Shown here piece after piece: positions 14,961-23,972 of a stretch of 64,000 nt of DNA. The DNA is from Variovorax paradoxus (GTDB taxonomy: Bacteria; Pseudomonadota; Gammaproteobacteria; Burkholderiales; Burkholderiaceae_C). The stretch lies in assembly GCF_030811855.1 (NCBI RefSeq), contig NZ_JAUSRN010000002.1, forward strand, positions 310,001 to 374,000. Reading direction: 5' to 3'. How positions within the stretch are numbered: the stretch's first letter is position 1; each line of letters starts with the position of its first letter. Position numbers and translations under genes: made by a program. The notes under the pieces were generated by a model that ran no database searches, was not told where the DNA came from, and saw nothing but the letters and a program-made list of their open reading frames with translations.

Positions 14961-16330
14961 TCTTCCGTCATCGAGGCGGCAATGCGCTTGGTGAGCGGAT
15001 GCAGGAGGTAGACCAGCAGCGAGCGCTCCCCGGTCTTGAAGACCACCTCGACCGGCATGCCCGGCTGCAGCGAACGCTTTCCGAGCTTCTTCAGGCCTTC
15101 CGGCGTCACGGCCACGCGCGCCAAGTAGTAGCTCGCGTTGGTCTGCGGGTCGGTCAGCAGGTCGCCAGAAACCGAAACCAGCTTGCCTTGCACCACGAGC
15201 TGCGGAGAATGCGCAAAGGATGAGAAGCGCACATCGACCGGTATGCCGGCGCGGATGCGATCGATCAAGTGCGGCGGCACCCGGGTCTCGAGCAGCAAGG
15301 GCTCGTTGACAGGAACCACGTCCATCAGTTTTTGCCCCGGCGCGATCACGCCGCCAACGGTCTGCGCCACCAGCGCCACCACCTGGCCCGATGCGGGCGA
15401 GCGGATCTCGGTGCGGCCCAGTTCATCGCGCAGGGCGACAAACTTCTCGTAGTCGCCAAGCACTTCGCGGCTGACTTCGGCCTGCTGGGTTTCCACTTCC
15501 TTGTGGTACTCCTGCTGCCGGGCAATGGCACGCTGGCGAAGCTCTGCGATGGAGCGCCGCGCGCGGCCCATGTTGCCGATGAGTTCGGCAATGGAGGTGT
15601 TCGATTCCGCAACCTGGCGCTCCATTTCCAGCTGGCGATTGCGCGGGGCAAAGCCTTCGCCGACCATCTTGCGCGTCTGGCCCAGTTCTTCGTGCAGAAG
15701 CGAAAGCTGCGTTCTGCGGCTGACCAGCATGCTCGAATAAGCTTGAGACAACTCCTGCTGGCCCTGGATGTTCTCTTCGATCGATTGCAGGTCGGCGCGC
15801 AAGGCGGCCCGGCGCGACCTGAGCAGTTGCTCCTGGTTGAACATCTGCTGCCGGATCAGCGGGTCCGAGGCCGCCGCCTGCAAGTCCGGATGAAAGTCGA
15901 TGGTGTTCTGGCCCGCCTGTTCCGCCAGCAGCCGGCTTTGTATGGCGCGAAAACCCAGATAGCGCTGTCGCACGGTTTCAAAGCTCGCCCGGGCCGCGGC
16001 GTCGTCGAGCTTGAAGAGCAACTGGCCTTCCTTGACCTGGTCGCCCTCGCCCACCCGCACCTCCTTGAGGATGCCGCCGATCTGGTGCTGAACAGCCTTG
16101 CGCTTGGTGTCGATGGCCACCTGCCCCTGGCTCGGCACGCCCTCGTCCAGCGGCGCAAATGCAGCCCACAGCAGAAAGCCGCCGAAACCGGCGGCCAGTG
16201 CCCACGCGCCGATGCGCCCTGCGCGGCCGAAATCGCTCTTGAGGCCATTTGCATCGTCCTGCGACCGGTCGACGTCTTCAGCCGGCAACGGGTTGGAGGT
16301 GACGTCCCTGAGAAGATTCGGTTTGGCCAT
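14957..16330 (-). CDS. HlyD-family periplasmic adaptor of the type I system
   Basis: The 457-residue membrane fusion protein has a single transmembrane helix near residues 37-57 (IGAWALAAGFGGFLLWAAFAP). A lipoyl/barrel-sandwich segment follows (QHQIGGILKEVRVGEGDQVKEGQLLFKLDD), then long coiled-coil helices, then a second lipoyl half and a C-terminal beta domain (PGMPVEVVFKTGERSLLVYLLHPLTKRI). This is the PrtE/HlyD layout that bridges the ABC exporter and the TolC channel. It starts 45 bases after the second ABC gene and overlaps the channel gene. Confidence 0.9.
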   Translation of the reverse strand: MAKPNLLRDVTSNPLPAEDVDRSQDDANGLKSDFGRAGRIGAWALAAGFGGFLLWAAFAPLDEGVPSQGQVAIDTKRKAVQHQIGGILKEVRVGEGDQVKEGQLLFKLDDAAARASFETVRQRYLGFRAIQSRLLAEQAGQNTIDFHPDLQAAASDPLIRQQMFNQEQLLRSRRAALRADLQSIEENIQGQQELSQAYSSMLVSRRTQLSLLHEELGQTRKMVGEGFAPRNRQLEMERQVAESNTSIAELIGNMGRARRSIAELRQRAIARQQEYHKEVETQQAEVSREVLGDYEKFVALRDELGRTEIRSPASGQVVALVAQTVGGVIAPGQKLMDVVPVNEPLLLETRVPPHLIDRIRAGIPVDVRFSSFAHSPQLVVQGKLVSVSGDLLTDPQTNASYYLARVAVTPEGLKKLGKRSLQPGMPVEVVFKTGERSLLVYLLHPLTKRIAASMTEE

Positions 16331-16375
16331 TTGAAGCTCCCGGAGATGAATCGATAAATGGACGAAGGCGCCGCC

Positions 16376-18109
16376 TCAAGCCGACTGCACCAGGGCCACC
16401 GTTCGCACCGCAGGCTGCGGGCGACGGAGAGACGCGAGCACGGCGTCGCGTGGGCCGTCCGCGGCCAGCACGCCATCCCTCAAGACCATGAGGCGATCGG
16501 CCACGGAGATCGCGCCTTGGCGGTGCGTCACCAGGAATACTGTTTTTCCCTTGGCCTTCAACTGCCGAATGGCGATGACCAGTGCAGCCTCCCCCGCGTC
16601 ATCGAGGTTGGCGTTCGGCTCATCCAGCACGATGAGCGAAGGGTCGCCATAGATCGCACGCGCCAGGCCGATGCGCTGCTTCTGCCCGCCGGAAAGCAGG
16701 CTGCCTGCGTCGCCGATGGGGGTGTCGTAGCCTTTGGGAAAACGCAGGATCGTCTCGTGCATGCCGGCGCTGCTTGCGGCCTCGAGGACCTTGCGCGAAT
16801 CGACCTCGCCGAGCCGCGCGATGTTTTCGGCGATGGTGCCGCCGAACAACTCCACGTCCTGCGGCAGGTAGCCGATGTGCGGCCCCAGCTCCAGGCGATT
16901 CCAGTCACTGATGGGATCGCCGTCTAGCAGCACTGCGCCGGAAGACGCGCCCCAGATGCCCACCATCACCTTCGCCAGCGTCGACTTGCCCGAGCCCGAA
17001 GGGCCCAGCACCGCGACCACGGTGCCTGCGGAAACCGCAAACGAAATATTCTTGAGGATGGGTGCGGGGCGGCCCGCGGCACCTGCAAAGACGCCTTGCA
17101 GGCTGATGGCCCCGGTCGGTGCGGCCCGGGAAGGAACGTGTTCCTGCTGCGGGTATTCGTCCAACAGTCTTTCGAGCCGCTGGAATGCGCTGCGGCAAGA
17201 GACAAAGCCGCGCCACGTGCCGACCAGCTGGTCGATAGGCGCCAGCGCGCGGCTCATCAGCACGTTCGCCGCAATCATGGCGCCTGGCGTCAACTGGCCA
17301 TCGATCACCAGCAGCGCGCCTGCCCCCAATGCGAGCGACTGCTGGCTGTAGCGAATGAACTTGCTCCAGCCGGCCACGCGGTTGATGAAGCCCTGCGCCA
17401 TGGCGCCCTTGTCCATGCAAGCCGCATGCTGGCGATTCCAGCGCTTCTGCAGGTTGGCGATCATGCCCATCGATTCGAGCACCTCGATGTTCCGAAGCTT
17501 GCCCTGCAAGTCGCCCATCGTTTCGCCTGAGGCTTTCAGCACCTCTTCCGCCGGCGCGACGGTCTGCCGCTGTCCGAACCATGCCAGCGCAGCCTGAACC
17601 AGCGCAAAGCCGAGCGCGAGGATGCCCAGCCAGGGATGAAGAAAGAAAATCACCGCGATGTAGATCGGGGTCCAAGGCGCATCGAAGAGCGCAAAGACGC
17701 CGGGGCCGGTGAGAAATTGGCGGATCTGGTTGAGGTCCGAGAAGGGCCTGGACTTGTTGGACGCCGACTGGCCGAATTGCCCGAGATAGGCCCGGAAGCT
17801 CCCGTTGAACACCCGCGTGCTCAGTTGCCGGTCGAAACGCAGGCTGGCACGCACCAAAAGGCGCGAACGCAGCCATTCCGACAAGGCCAGCGCCACGAAC
17901 AGCAGCAGCGTGATCAAGGACACCGCGAGCAAGGTCAGTTCGCTCTGGCTGGACAGCACGCGATCGAAAATCTGCAGCATGTAGAGGGTCGGCCCCAGCA
18001 TGAGCAGGTTGGCCAGGAAGCTGAGCGCCCCTACCAGCAGGAACTCCTTTCGGAATCCCCAAAGTGCGCGCGCCATTTCGCTGCGGTTGAAGAACGATGG
18101 TTTTTTCAT
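16376..18109 (-). CDS. Type I secretion ABC exporter, second of a tandem pair (PrtD-like)
   Basis: The 577-residue half-transporter has about 300 N-terminal residues of membrane domain (for example FLLVGALSFLANLLMLGPTLYML) and a C-terminal ATPase. Walker A GPSGSGKST, signature LSGGQKQR, Walker B LIVLDEPNANLDD and H-loop VTHR are all intact. There is no N-terminal C39 peptidase domain, so it is not a double-glycine-type processor. The start MKKPSFFNRS is set by the ATGA overlap with the upstream ABC gene; a longer open frame on the same strand is out of context. It may pair with the upstream exporter or serve one substrate alone. Confidence 0.9.
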   Translation of the reverse strand: MKKPSFFNRSEMARALWGFRKEFLLVGALSFLANLLMLGPTLYMLQIFDRVLSSQSELTLLAVSLITLLLFVALALSEWLRSRLLVRASLRFDRQLSTRVFNGSFRAYLGQFGQSASNKSRPFSDLNQIRQFLTGPGVFALFDAPWTPIYIAVIFFLHPWLGILALGFALVQAALAWFGQRQTVAPAEEVLKASGETMGDLQGKLRNIEVLESMGMIANLQKRWNRQHAACMDKGAMAQGFINRVAGWSKFIRYSQQSLALGAGALLVIDGQLTPGAMIAANVLMSRALAPIDQLVGTWRGFVSCRSAFQRLERLLDEYPQQEHVPSRAAPTGAISLQGVFAGAAGRPAPILKNISFAVSAGTVVAVLGPSGSGKSTLAKVMVGIWGASSGAVLLDGDPISDWNRLELGPHIGYLPQDVELFGGTIAENIARLGEVDSRKVLEAASSAGMHETILRFPKGYDTPIGDAGSLLSGGQKQRIGLARAIYGDPSLIVLDEPNANLDDAGEAALVIAIRQLKAKGKTVFLVTHRQGAISVADRLMVLRDGVLAADGPRDAVLASLRRPQPAVRTVALVQSA

Positions 18110-19902
18110 GGCTGTGGGCTCGCCCCTTCTGGCGCAACGCTCGCGGCGTTTTCGGCGTCGCGCCGTCTCGACACGGGCTGGTTGGCGGCCTTTCGCACGC
18201 GGTCCATTGCCTGCTCGCCCGCTTTCCGCAGCGCAGCCAATACTTCGTCGCGCGGGCCGAACCCCTGCATCGCGCCGTCGGACAGCACCAGCATCTTGTC
18301 GGCCACGGACAGCACGCTGGTGCGGTGCGTCATGATCACGAACGTGGTGCCGCGCGCCTTGAGATTCAGAATGGCGGCCGTCAACGCGGCATCGCCGGCG
18401 TCGTCGAGGCTCGAGTTCGGCTCGTCGAGCACCACCAGTGCGGGATCGCCGTACAGCGCACGCGCCAATGCGACCCGCTGCCGCTGGCCGCCCGACAGCA
18501 CCGTGCCTTCGGGCCCGATGGGGCTGTCGTAGCCCAGCGGAAGGTTGGTGATGTAGGCATGCAGGTCGACGGCCAGCGCAGCTTCCTTGACCTTTGAAGG
18601 CCGCACGTCTCCAAAGCGCGCAATGTTCTCGGCCAGGGTGCCTTCGAACAACTCCACGTCCTGCGGCAGATAGCCGATGTGCGGACCGAGCTCGGTCTTG
18701 TCCCATGCGAATACGTCAGCGCCGTCCAACCTCACCTTGCCGCTCGCCGTCGGCCAAAGCCCGACGATCAGGCGTGCCAGCGTCGTCTTTCCCGCAGCAG
18801 AAGGACCGACGACGGCAAGCACCTCGCCAGGCAGCAGGCTGAAGGCCACGTTCTTCAAGATGGCCGAGCCACCACCCGGAGCGCCTGCGACAAGGTTTTC
18901 GACTTGCAGCGCGCCCTTGGGCGGCGGCAAGGGCATCGTTTCCGGCCGCGGCGCAATGGCGCTCAGCAGGCTGCTCAGCCGCTGCCACGCATCGCCCGCC
19001 TGGACCACCGTGCGCCACTGCGCCACCAGCAGCACCAGCGGCGCCAGGGCACGGCCGCCGAGGATCGAGCCGACCACCATCATTCCGGCATCGCCGTTGA
19101 GCTGGTTCTTCAGCAGCAGCCAGGCACCCAGGCCAAGCAACAGTGAACCCATGGTGATCTGCATGAACTTGCTGATGGCCTGGTAGGCCCCGGCGCGGTC
19201 CGAGGCCACAGCCTCGCGCTGCAAAAAATCGCGCCGCTTGCCCATCCAGCGGCGATGGACGTCACGCAGCATGCCCATCGACTCAATGACCTGCGAGTTT
19301 CTGAGGGCAGCATCCGCATATTGCTGCGCTTCGATCGCGCAGCGATTGGCCGACACCAGCGGTGGCCGCGTGTTCCGGTCGTTGAGCCAACCGACGAACA
19401 CCTGCAAAACTGAGCCCACCACGGCCGACCAGCCCAGCACAGGACTGATCGCGAACATGAGCCCCATGAAGACCAGCGCCACCGGCGCTTCCATCAGCGC
19501 CAGCAGCGGCGGTGAATACAGGAACTCCCGCAGCGTACGAAGGTCGTTGAGCGGCTGCGCGGTTCCGCCCGACACGCGCTTGAGACCCGCTTCGAAGATG
19601 GCGACGAACACGCGGTCTCGCAGCTTCTGATCGAGCTTCTGCCCCGCCCGGTACATCACCTCCGCGCGCGCCCAGTCGAGCACTTCCATCAGGCAGTAGG
19701 CGGCCAGGACCAGCAACGTCAGCATCGCCAGCGTGAGCGTGCTGCGGCTGTTCACGACCCGCCCATACACCTCGAGCATGTAGGCGCTCGGCGCCAGCAA
19801 GAGAAGGCCCGAGCACACACTGAACCAGGCCGCCCGCACGAAGTAGGCGTGGAGCGACGTCATCGCCTGCCGCAGTTCGCCGGACTTTTCCTGAGCTTTC
19901 AT
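18106..19902 (-). CDS. Type I secretion ABC exporter, first of a tandem pair (PrtD-like)
   Basis: The 598-residue protein has a membrane domain over residues about 25-300 (AAWFSVCSGLLLLAPSAYMLEVYGRVV near the start) and an intact ATPase: GPSAAGKTT, LSGGQRQR, LVVLDEPNSSLDD, MTHR. No C39 domain is present. I chose the ATG at 19902 (MKAQEKSGEL) because AGGAG lies about nine bases upstream; in-frame ATGs at 19923 and 19953 are less likely. It follows the substrate gene across a 90-base gap with two hairpins, and its stop overlaps the next ABC gene (ATGA). It is similar in plan to its neighbour but clearly diverged, so this is an old duplication. Confidence 0.9.
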   Translation of the reverse strand: MKAQEKSGELRQAMTSLHAYFVRAAWFSVCSGLLLLAPSAYMLEVYGRVVNSRSTLTLAMLTLLVLAAYCLMEVLDWARAEVMYRAGQKLDQKLRDRVFVAIFEAGLKRVSGGTAQPLNDLRTLREFLYSPPLLALMEAPVALVFMGLMFAISPVLGWSAVVGSVLQVFVGWLNDRNTRPPLVSANRCAIEAQQYADAALRNSQVIESMGMLRDVHRRWMGKRRDFLQREAVASDRAGAYQAISKFMQITMGSLLLGLGAWLLLKNQLNGDAGMMVVGSILGGRALAPLVLLVAQWRTVVQAGDAWQRLSSLLSAIAPRPETMPLPPPKGALQVENLVAGAPGGGSAILKNVAFSLLPGEVLAVVGPSAAGKTTLARLIVGLWPTASGKVRLDGADVFAWDKTELGPHIGYLPQDVELFEGTLAENIARFGDVRPSKVKEAALAVDLHAYITNLPLGYDSPIGPEGTVLSGGQRQRVALARALYGDPALVVLDEPNSSLDDAGDAALTAAILNLKARGTTFVIMTHRTSVLSVADKMLVLSDGAMQGFGPRDEVLAALRKAGEQAMDRVRKAANQPVSRRRDAENAASVAPEGASPQP

Positions 19903-19926
19903 GCCAACTCGCTCCTTTGACATCGA

Positions 19927-19980
19927 TTCGCCTGGAAACAGGCGAAGTGGCAAGGGGCGGCATCGCTGCCTCCCCTTGCC
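19927..19980 (-). terminator. Two hairpins between substrate gene and exporter genes
   Basis: Hairpin one (19949-19980) pairs GGCAAGGGG and GGCA arms around a short loop with one mismatch. Hairpin two (19927-19946) is TTCGCCTG paired with CAGGCGAA. Neither is followed by a T-tract on the minus strand. They could be partial terminators or 3'-end stabilisers that keep substrate mRNA more abundant than exporter mRNA. Confidence 0.5.
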
Positions 19981-19990
19981 CGAGAGACCG

Positions 19991-22900
19991 CTACACGACC
20001 TCAGGCTGGTTGGTCGTGCCGATCAGGTTGGCGACGCCATCGATCTCCAGGTGTACGTCAAAGTTGAAGTTCGCGTAGTCCGCATCGCCGTCGATCAGCT
20101 GGCCCGCAAAGTTCAGGTCCACATCCGAGTTGATGGTGGTCGATGTGATCACGTCGATCTTGATGATCTTGAACACGTCGTTGTCCGATGTATCGGCGTA
20201 GTTCATCCCGGCCGCGGTCAGATCGACCGAGCCATGGGTACTCAGGCTGACGCCTGTACCGGTGAGGTCTTCAGTGCTGCTCACGACCTGCACGCCGGCA
20301 ATCTTGTAGTTAGCGCTGTCGTAGTCGTCCGTGCCGATGCTGACGATCTTCATGCCTCCTCCGGCGGACTGATAGTCCGTCGCAGAGTTGGCAATCAGGA
20401 GCGTGGTCGTCGTGTTGGCGCTGTTCGTCTTGCTGACCAACTTCAGCAGAACAGCCACGTCTTCACCGTCCGTGATCTGATCGATCGTGATGTTGATCGC
20501 GTCAGCGTAGGCCCTGTCCGTACCGACGATCGTCGCGTCGGGCCTTGGCGGCGGACTCGTCACAGTGGGGTTGCTCACCGGATTCGATCTGTAGTAGTCG
20601 AAGTTCAGCAACTCGCCTGCCTGCACGGTGTCGGAGTTCACGCCAAGGGTGCTGGTTGCGACATTGACAAAACCGGCACTCACGCTGTTGAAGGTGTCGC
20701 CCGCAACATACTCGTGATCATTGAGAGTGCTTGACACCAGGTCGCTGGTGTCGCTCGGAGGTGTGGCGGCCCTGGCGGACAGCACCCCGAAGAAGTCGTT
20801 GCTGTATTTCTGAACCACGATCTCGGGCGAGTTGTTGCCCTCGGTGTCGTAGTTGAAGGTAGCCAGTGGTGCACTCGTGGAGAACGTCGTTTGTCCTCCG
20901 AAGATTTGGTCCAGGTCGAAGCTGTAAGTACCGTTCGTCTTGTTAAAGATGACCGAGCCGGTTGCGGCCTGTGTCGTCGTCGAGGTGGGCCCTGGGTAGT
21001 AGTTGAAGCTGAAGTGGTAAGTGACCGTCGTGGCGTCTTCGGCAAAGTGCGTGACGGCCGTATCGGTGATCGGCCGTCCGCCGGCAGTCGTGCCGGTCAG
21101 GCCTGTCCCTGTCAGCACGATGCCGTCGGTCGAGGCGTTGTCCACGTCGTCAGCGCCCACGGAGAAGTTGTAGGTTCCCGCAATGGGCTGGCCGTCGTTT
21201 GCTCCGGTGAGGTCGGAGATAGCGGTCACCGTTGGGCCGTGGTCGTCGAACTTGATGTTAGCGCCGATGTTGAGCAGCTTCGAATCGCTGGCGGTGTCGC
21301 CATCTCCGTCGGTGAGCGTCACCGTGTTGGTCAGGGTGATCAGCGTGTCGGTCATCGTGGCCTGCTGGGCCGCGTAGTTGGATCCGACGCCCGGACCCGC
21401 GTGGTCAATTTCGGCGAACTGCTGAGGCGTGACCGAGCCGGCTCCACTGACCGCGACGTCGAAGATGGTGTTGCCCACCGTGATGCCAGCCTCGGTGGCC
21501 GAAGTCGAACCAATCACCTTGAGGCCCACCACGTATAGCCTGATGGTTGCGCCGTCACTCGTGAGCCCGGAAGAGACGCCCTGGGTCGATACGCCGAGCG
21601 TGAAGCTCGAATTGGTGGTGCCCGCCCCGTCGGCGCCATAGCTGCTCGAAGTCACGCCGAAGGCACTCGCGAAACTTTGGACGGCGGAATCTGTGTTGGC
21701 TCCGATGGTGTCGGCGTCTTGCGTGCCGACCTGCAGCGTGTCCGTCGGCGCCGCCAGTACGACCGATGGACCATGGTCGTCGAACCTGATGTTGGCGCCG
21801 ATATTGAGCACCTTGAAATCGCTTGCGGTATCGCCGTCCCTATCAGTGATGGTCACCGTATCGCGGAGCGTGACCAGATCGTCGGCCATCGTGGCCTCCT
21901 GGTCCGCGTAGTTCGACGAAGACCCCGGAAGTGCGTGATCGATTTCGGCAAACTGCTGCAGCGTCACCGAGCCGCTTGCCACGGCCAAGTCGAAAATGGT
22001 GTTGGCGGCAAGAATGCCGGCTTCGGTAGCGGATGTCGAACCGATGACCTTGCCGCCCACCAGGTACAGGTAGATGGTCACGCCATTGCTCTTGAGCCCC
22101 GAGTCGCCACCTTGCGTTTTCACGCCAAGAGCGAGGACCGAATTGGTCGAGCCTGCTCCGTCCGCGCCATAGCTGCTCGAAGTCGTGCCGAAGGCGGTCG
22201 CGAAGTTCATGGTAGCGGAGTCGGTCGCTGCTCCGATGGTGTCGGCGTCCTGCGTGTTGACCACCGCCGTGTCGGTAGGCGTCGCCAGCACGATGGACGG
22301 GCCATCGTCCTCAAAGTTCATCATCGAGCCGACCTCGGCCGTTGCGGCAGAAACCTGCAGCAGCCGGAACCCGCCAATGTCGAAGTCCGCGTGGGTGTTG
22401 CCCGAGGCATTGGTCTCCGCCCCGTTTTCGATGAGCACGCGGTTGTGGTCGGCGGACGTCGTGTATTCGATTGAGTAGCCGGCCTTGACGCCGATGATCG
22501 TCGCGACGCCGGTGATGCTGTCGATGCTGATGCCGATGGTCGAACTGAGCGCGCCCTCGGCACCGCTCGAAAAGGTTTCGAGAACCGCCCCAGTGACGGA
22601 GTCAAGCACGCGCACGCCCGAGATAGGAACGACCGTGTCGTTCAAATAGCCCTCGATGAAGCTGTTGCCGCTCTCCTTGGCAGTGGTGTACGCGGTGACC
22701 TTGACCTGCGCACTCTTTCCGCTTTGCAACTGCACAACATCAAAATCGGCAGTCCTTGCTCCGAACATGGCCTGGAAATCGATGTTCGACTCAAGATCGG
22801 CCTCGTTCTGGTCCAGGTTCGGAATGGTGACGTCCGCCCTGGCGCCGGTCACGAAGGTGAAGCGGATGCCCTCCTGCTCCGTGATCATCTGGCTGTTGGT

Positions 22901-23671
22901 GCCGAACGTGGTCGGCCCGCCAGCCTTGCTGGTGTTGATCGTGTCACCGGTCGTGATGCTGATGTCGTCGGCGGTGCTGTCGGTCGCCCCCGACTGATTT
23001 GCCGGCTCTTTACCCGTCGCGATGATCGACACGTCAGTAATCCGGCCATCAACGATCGTCGGGTTAGTCTTCGTGAACATCAGGAACAGGTTCTGACCAG
23101 AAGGCGCACCTGCGAGATTGAACTCCGCATCTTGGCTAACACTGACGTAAATCTTGTTCAGCAGGTTGACTGAATCGTCGGGGTTGGTCGCATCAGGATT
23201 CGTTATCGCTTGGTACTGGACCATCCAGATCTTGGCGCCAGAGACCGGACTTCCCGTCTCCTCCAGATAGGCCGCGAACACGACGACAGTGCCGACCTTC
23301 CCGTAGACGACGTTGTTGTTGATCGTGTCGGTGTACAGCAAGATGCTGGCGCCGCTGGCCGTATCGAGGCCGCTGTCCAAACCAGCGAGTGGAGCGCCAG
23401 TTGAGTCCGTGAACGAAATATCGGTGACAGCGCCGGTTACGCTGAACGTGAATGCGTTGGTGCCGGAGTTGCTTCCGGTATAGCCACTCAGGGCGGTGTC
23501 GAGAGGTGTTCCCAAACCCGTCAGGCGATTGCTGAATGCGGTCGGCAGCGTAAGTGCGGTGTCGTTGTCGTTACTGTCGCCTGGAAGTGCGAGAAGGTCA
23601 GCAGCGTTCTGCAAACCTGCGGTTTCGTCCAGAGTCACAGTCGATCCGGGTGTCAAAGCCAGCAAAGACAT
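19991..23671 (-). CDS. Type I-secreted protein with two DUF5801-like repeats, linked to the exporter operon
   Basis: The 1226-residue protein lacks a signal peptide (MSLLALTPGSTVTLDETAGLQNAA). It has an N-terminal region (1 to about 453), two repeats of about 178 residues (about 454-810) and a C-terminal region of about 415 residues. Both ends match the 1733-residue protein at 4144-9345 along their length, for example LDQNEADLESNIDF, VGSMMNFEDDGPS and the tail IDGVANLIGTTNQPEVV. It is the natural substrate of the exporter genes just downstream. GAGGAG lies five bases before the ATG. No RTX nonapeptide, protease or other enzymatic motif is seen. The shared C-terminal region probably holds the secretion signal. 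Confidence 0.87.
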   Translation of the reverse strand: MSLLALTPGSTVTLDETAGLQNAADLLALPGDSNDNDTALTLPTAFSNRLTGLGTPLDTALSGYTGSNSGTNAFTFSVTGAVTDISFTDSTGAPLAGLDSGLDTASGASILLYTDTINNNVVYGKVGTVVVFAAYLEETGSPVSGAKIWMVQYQAITNPDATNPDDSVNLLNKIYVSVSQDAEFNLAGAPSGQNLFLMFTKTNPTIVDGRITDVSIIATGKEPANQSGATDSTADDISITTGDTINTSKAGGPTTFGTNSQMITEQEGIRFTFVTGARADVTIPNLDQNEADLESNIDFQAMFGARTADFDVVQLQSGKSAQVKVTAYTTAKESGNSFIEGYLNDTVVPISGVRVLDSVTGAVLETFSSGAEGALSSTIGISIDSITGVATIIGVKAGYSIEYTTSADHNRVLIENGAETNASGNTHADFDIGGFRLLQVSAATAEVGSMMNFEDDGPSIVLATPTDTAVVNTQDADTIGAATDSATMNFATAFGTTSSSYGADGAGSTNSVLALGVKTQGGDSGLKSNGVTIYLYLVGGKVIGSTSATEAGILAANTIFDLAVASGSVTLQQFAEIDHALPGSSSNYADQEATMADDLVTLRDTVTITDRDGDTASDFKVLNIGANIRFDDHGPSVVLAAPTDTLQVGTQDADTIGANTDSAVQSFASAFGVTSSSYGADGAGTTNSSFTLGVSTQGVSSGLTSDGATIRLYVVGLKVIGSTSATEAGITVGNTIFDVAVSGAGSVTPQQFAEIDHAGPGVGSNYAAQQATMTDTLITLTNTVTLTDGDGDTASDSKLLNIGANIKFDDHGPTVTAISDLTGANDGQPIAGTYNFSVGADDVDNASTDGIVLTGTGLTGTTAGGRPITDTAVTHFAEDATTVTYHFSFNYYPGPTSTTTQAATGSVIFNKTNGTYSFDLDQIFGGQTTFSTSAPLATFNYDTEGNNSPEIVVQKYSNDFFGVLSARAATPPSDTSDLVSSTLNDHEYVAGDTFNSVSAGFVNVATSTLGVNSDTVQAGELLNFDYYRSNPVSNPTVTSPPPRPDATIVGTDRAYADAINITIDQITDGEDVAVLLKLVSKTNSANTTTTLLIANSATDYQSAGGGMKIVSIGTDDYDSANYKIAGVQVVSSTEDLTGTGVSLSTHGSVDLTAAGMNYADTSDNDVFKIIKIDVITSTTINSDVDLNFAGQLIDGDADYANFNFDVHLEIDGVANLIGTTNQPEVV
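21243..22310 (-). repeat. Two tandem 534-bp-type repeats in the second secreted-protein gene
   Basis: Two units (about 22310-21777 and 21776-21243) encode the same domain as the five repeats at 5437-8106. They are more diverged from each other than those five are (NTQDADTIGAATDSATMNF against GTQDADTIGANTDSAVQSF). Recent copy expansion therefore happened only in the other gene. Confidence 0.85.
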
Positions 23672-23972
23672 AAACGCTCCTCGAATTGGTTAAAAAAACG
23701 CCAACAGAGAACAGCGCAACTCCGAACGAGGTGCGTTCACTGGCAATTGACCAGGTTCACTTATCAGCAAAGGGGAGCCGATGCTGAACTTCGGGCCCGC
23801 GCGCTGTCCATAGTTCTAAAGTTGTCACCCAAAGGATGACGCGGCGCACAACTCATCAGCGTTTTGGCCCGGCATACAACTCGATACCTTGCAAGGGGCC
23901 GGAACCAATCCAGACAAGTGTGTAACCTTTATCATTACTTCAAGGGCTCCTCAACAAACGCCCGGGGGAAGC
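23672..23972. other. Divergent promoter region between secreted-protein gene and LuxR-type gene
   Basis: This 301-base region contains the shared 60-nt module (23779-23838) and the GAGGAG site for the minus-strand gene. A GGGGGAA site lies close before the plus-strand start at 23973. No small gene is seen. Confidence 0.7.
23779..23838 (-). promoter_or_regulatory. 60-nt module shared with the first secreted-protein gene
   Basis: On the minus strand this carries CATCCTTTGGG with TGACAACTTT, then CTATGGACA, then GTTCAGCATCG with exactly the spacing seen at 3990-4049. The start of the module is 167 bases before the ATG at 23671. The LuxR-type gene diverges from the other side. This is a candidate site for co-regulation of both substrates. 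Confidence 0.7.

Noticed and set aside
18110..18706. N-terminal extension of the second ABC exporter frame
   Set aside because: It overlaps the first ABC gene in another frame. The ATGA overlap at 18106-18109 and the family start support 18109.
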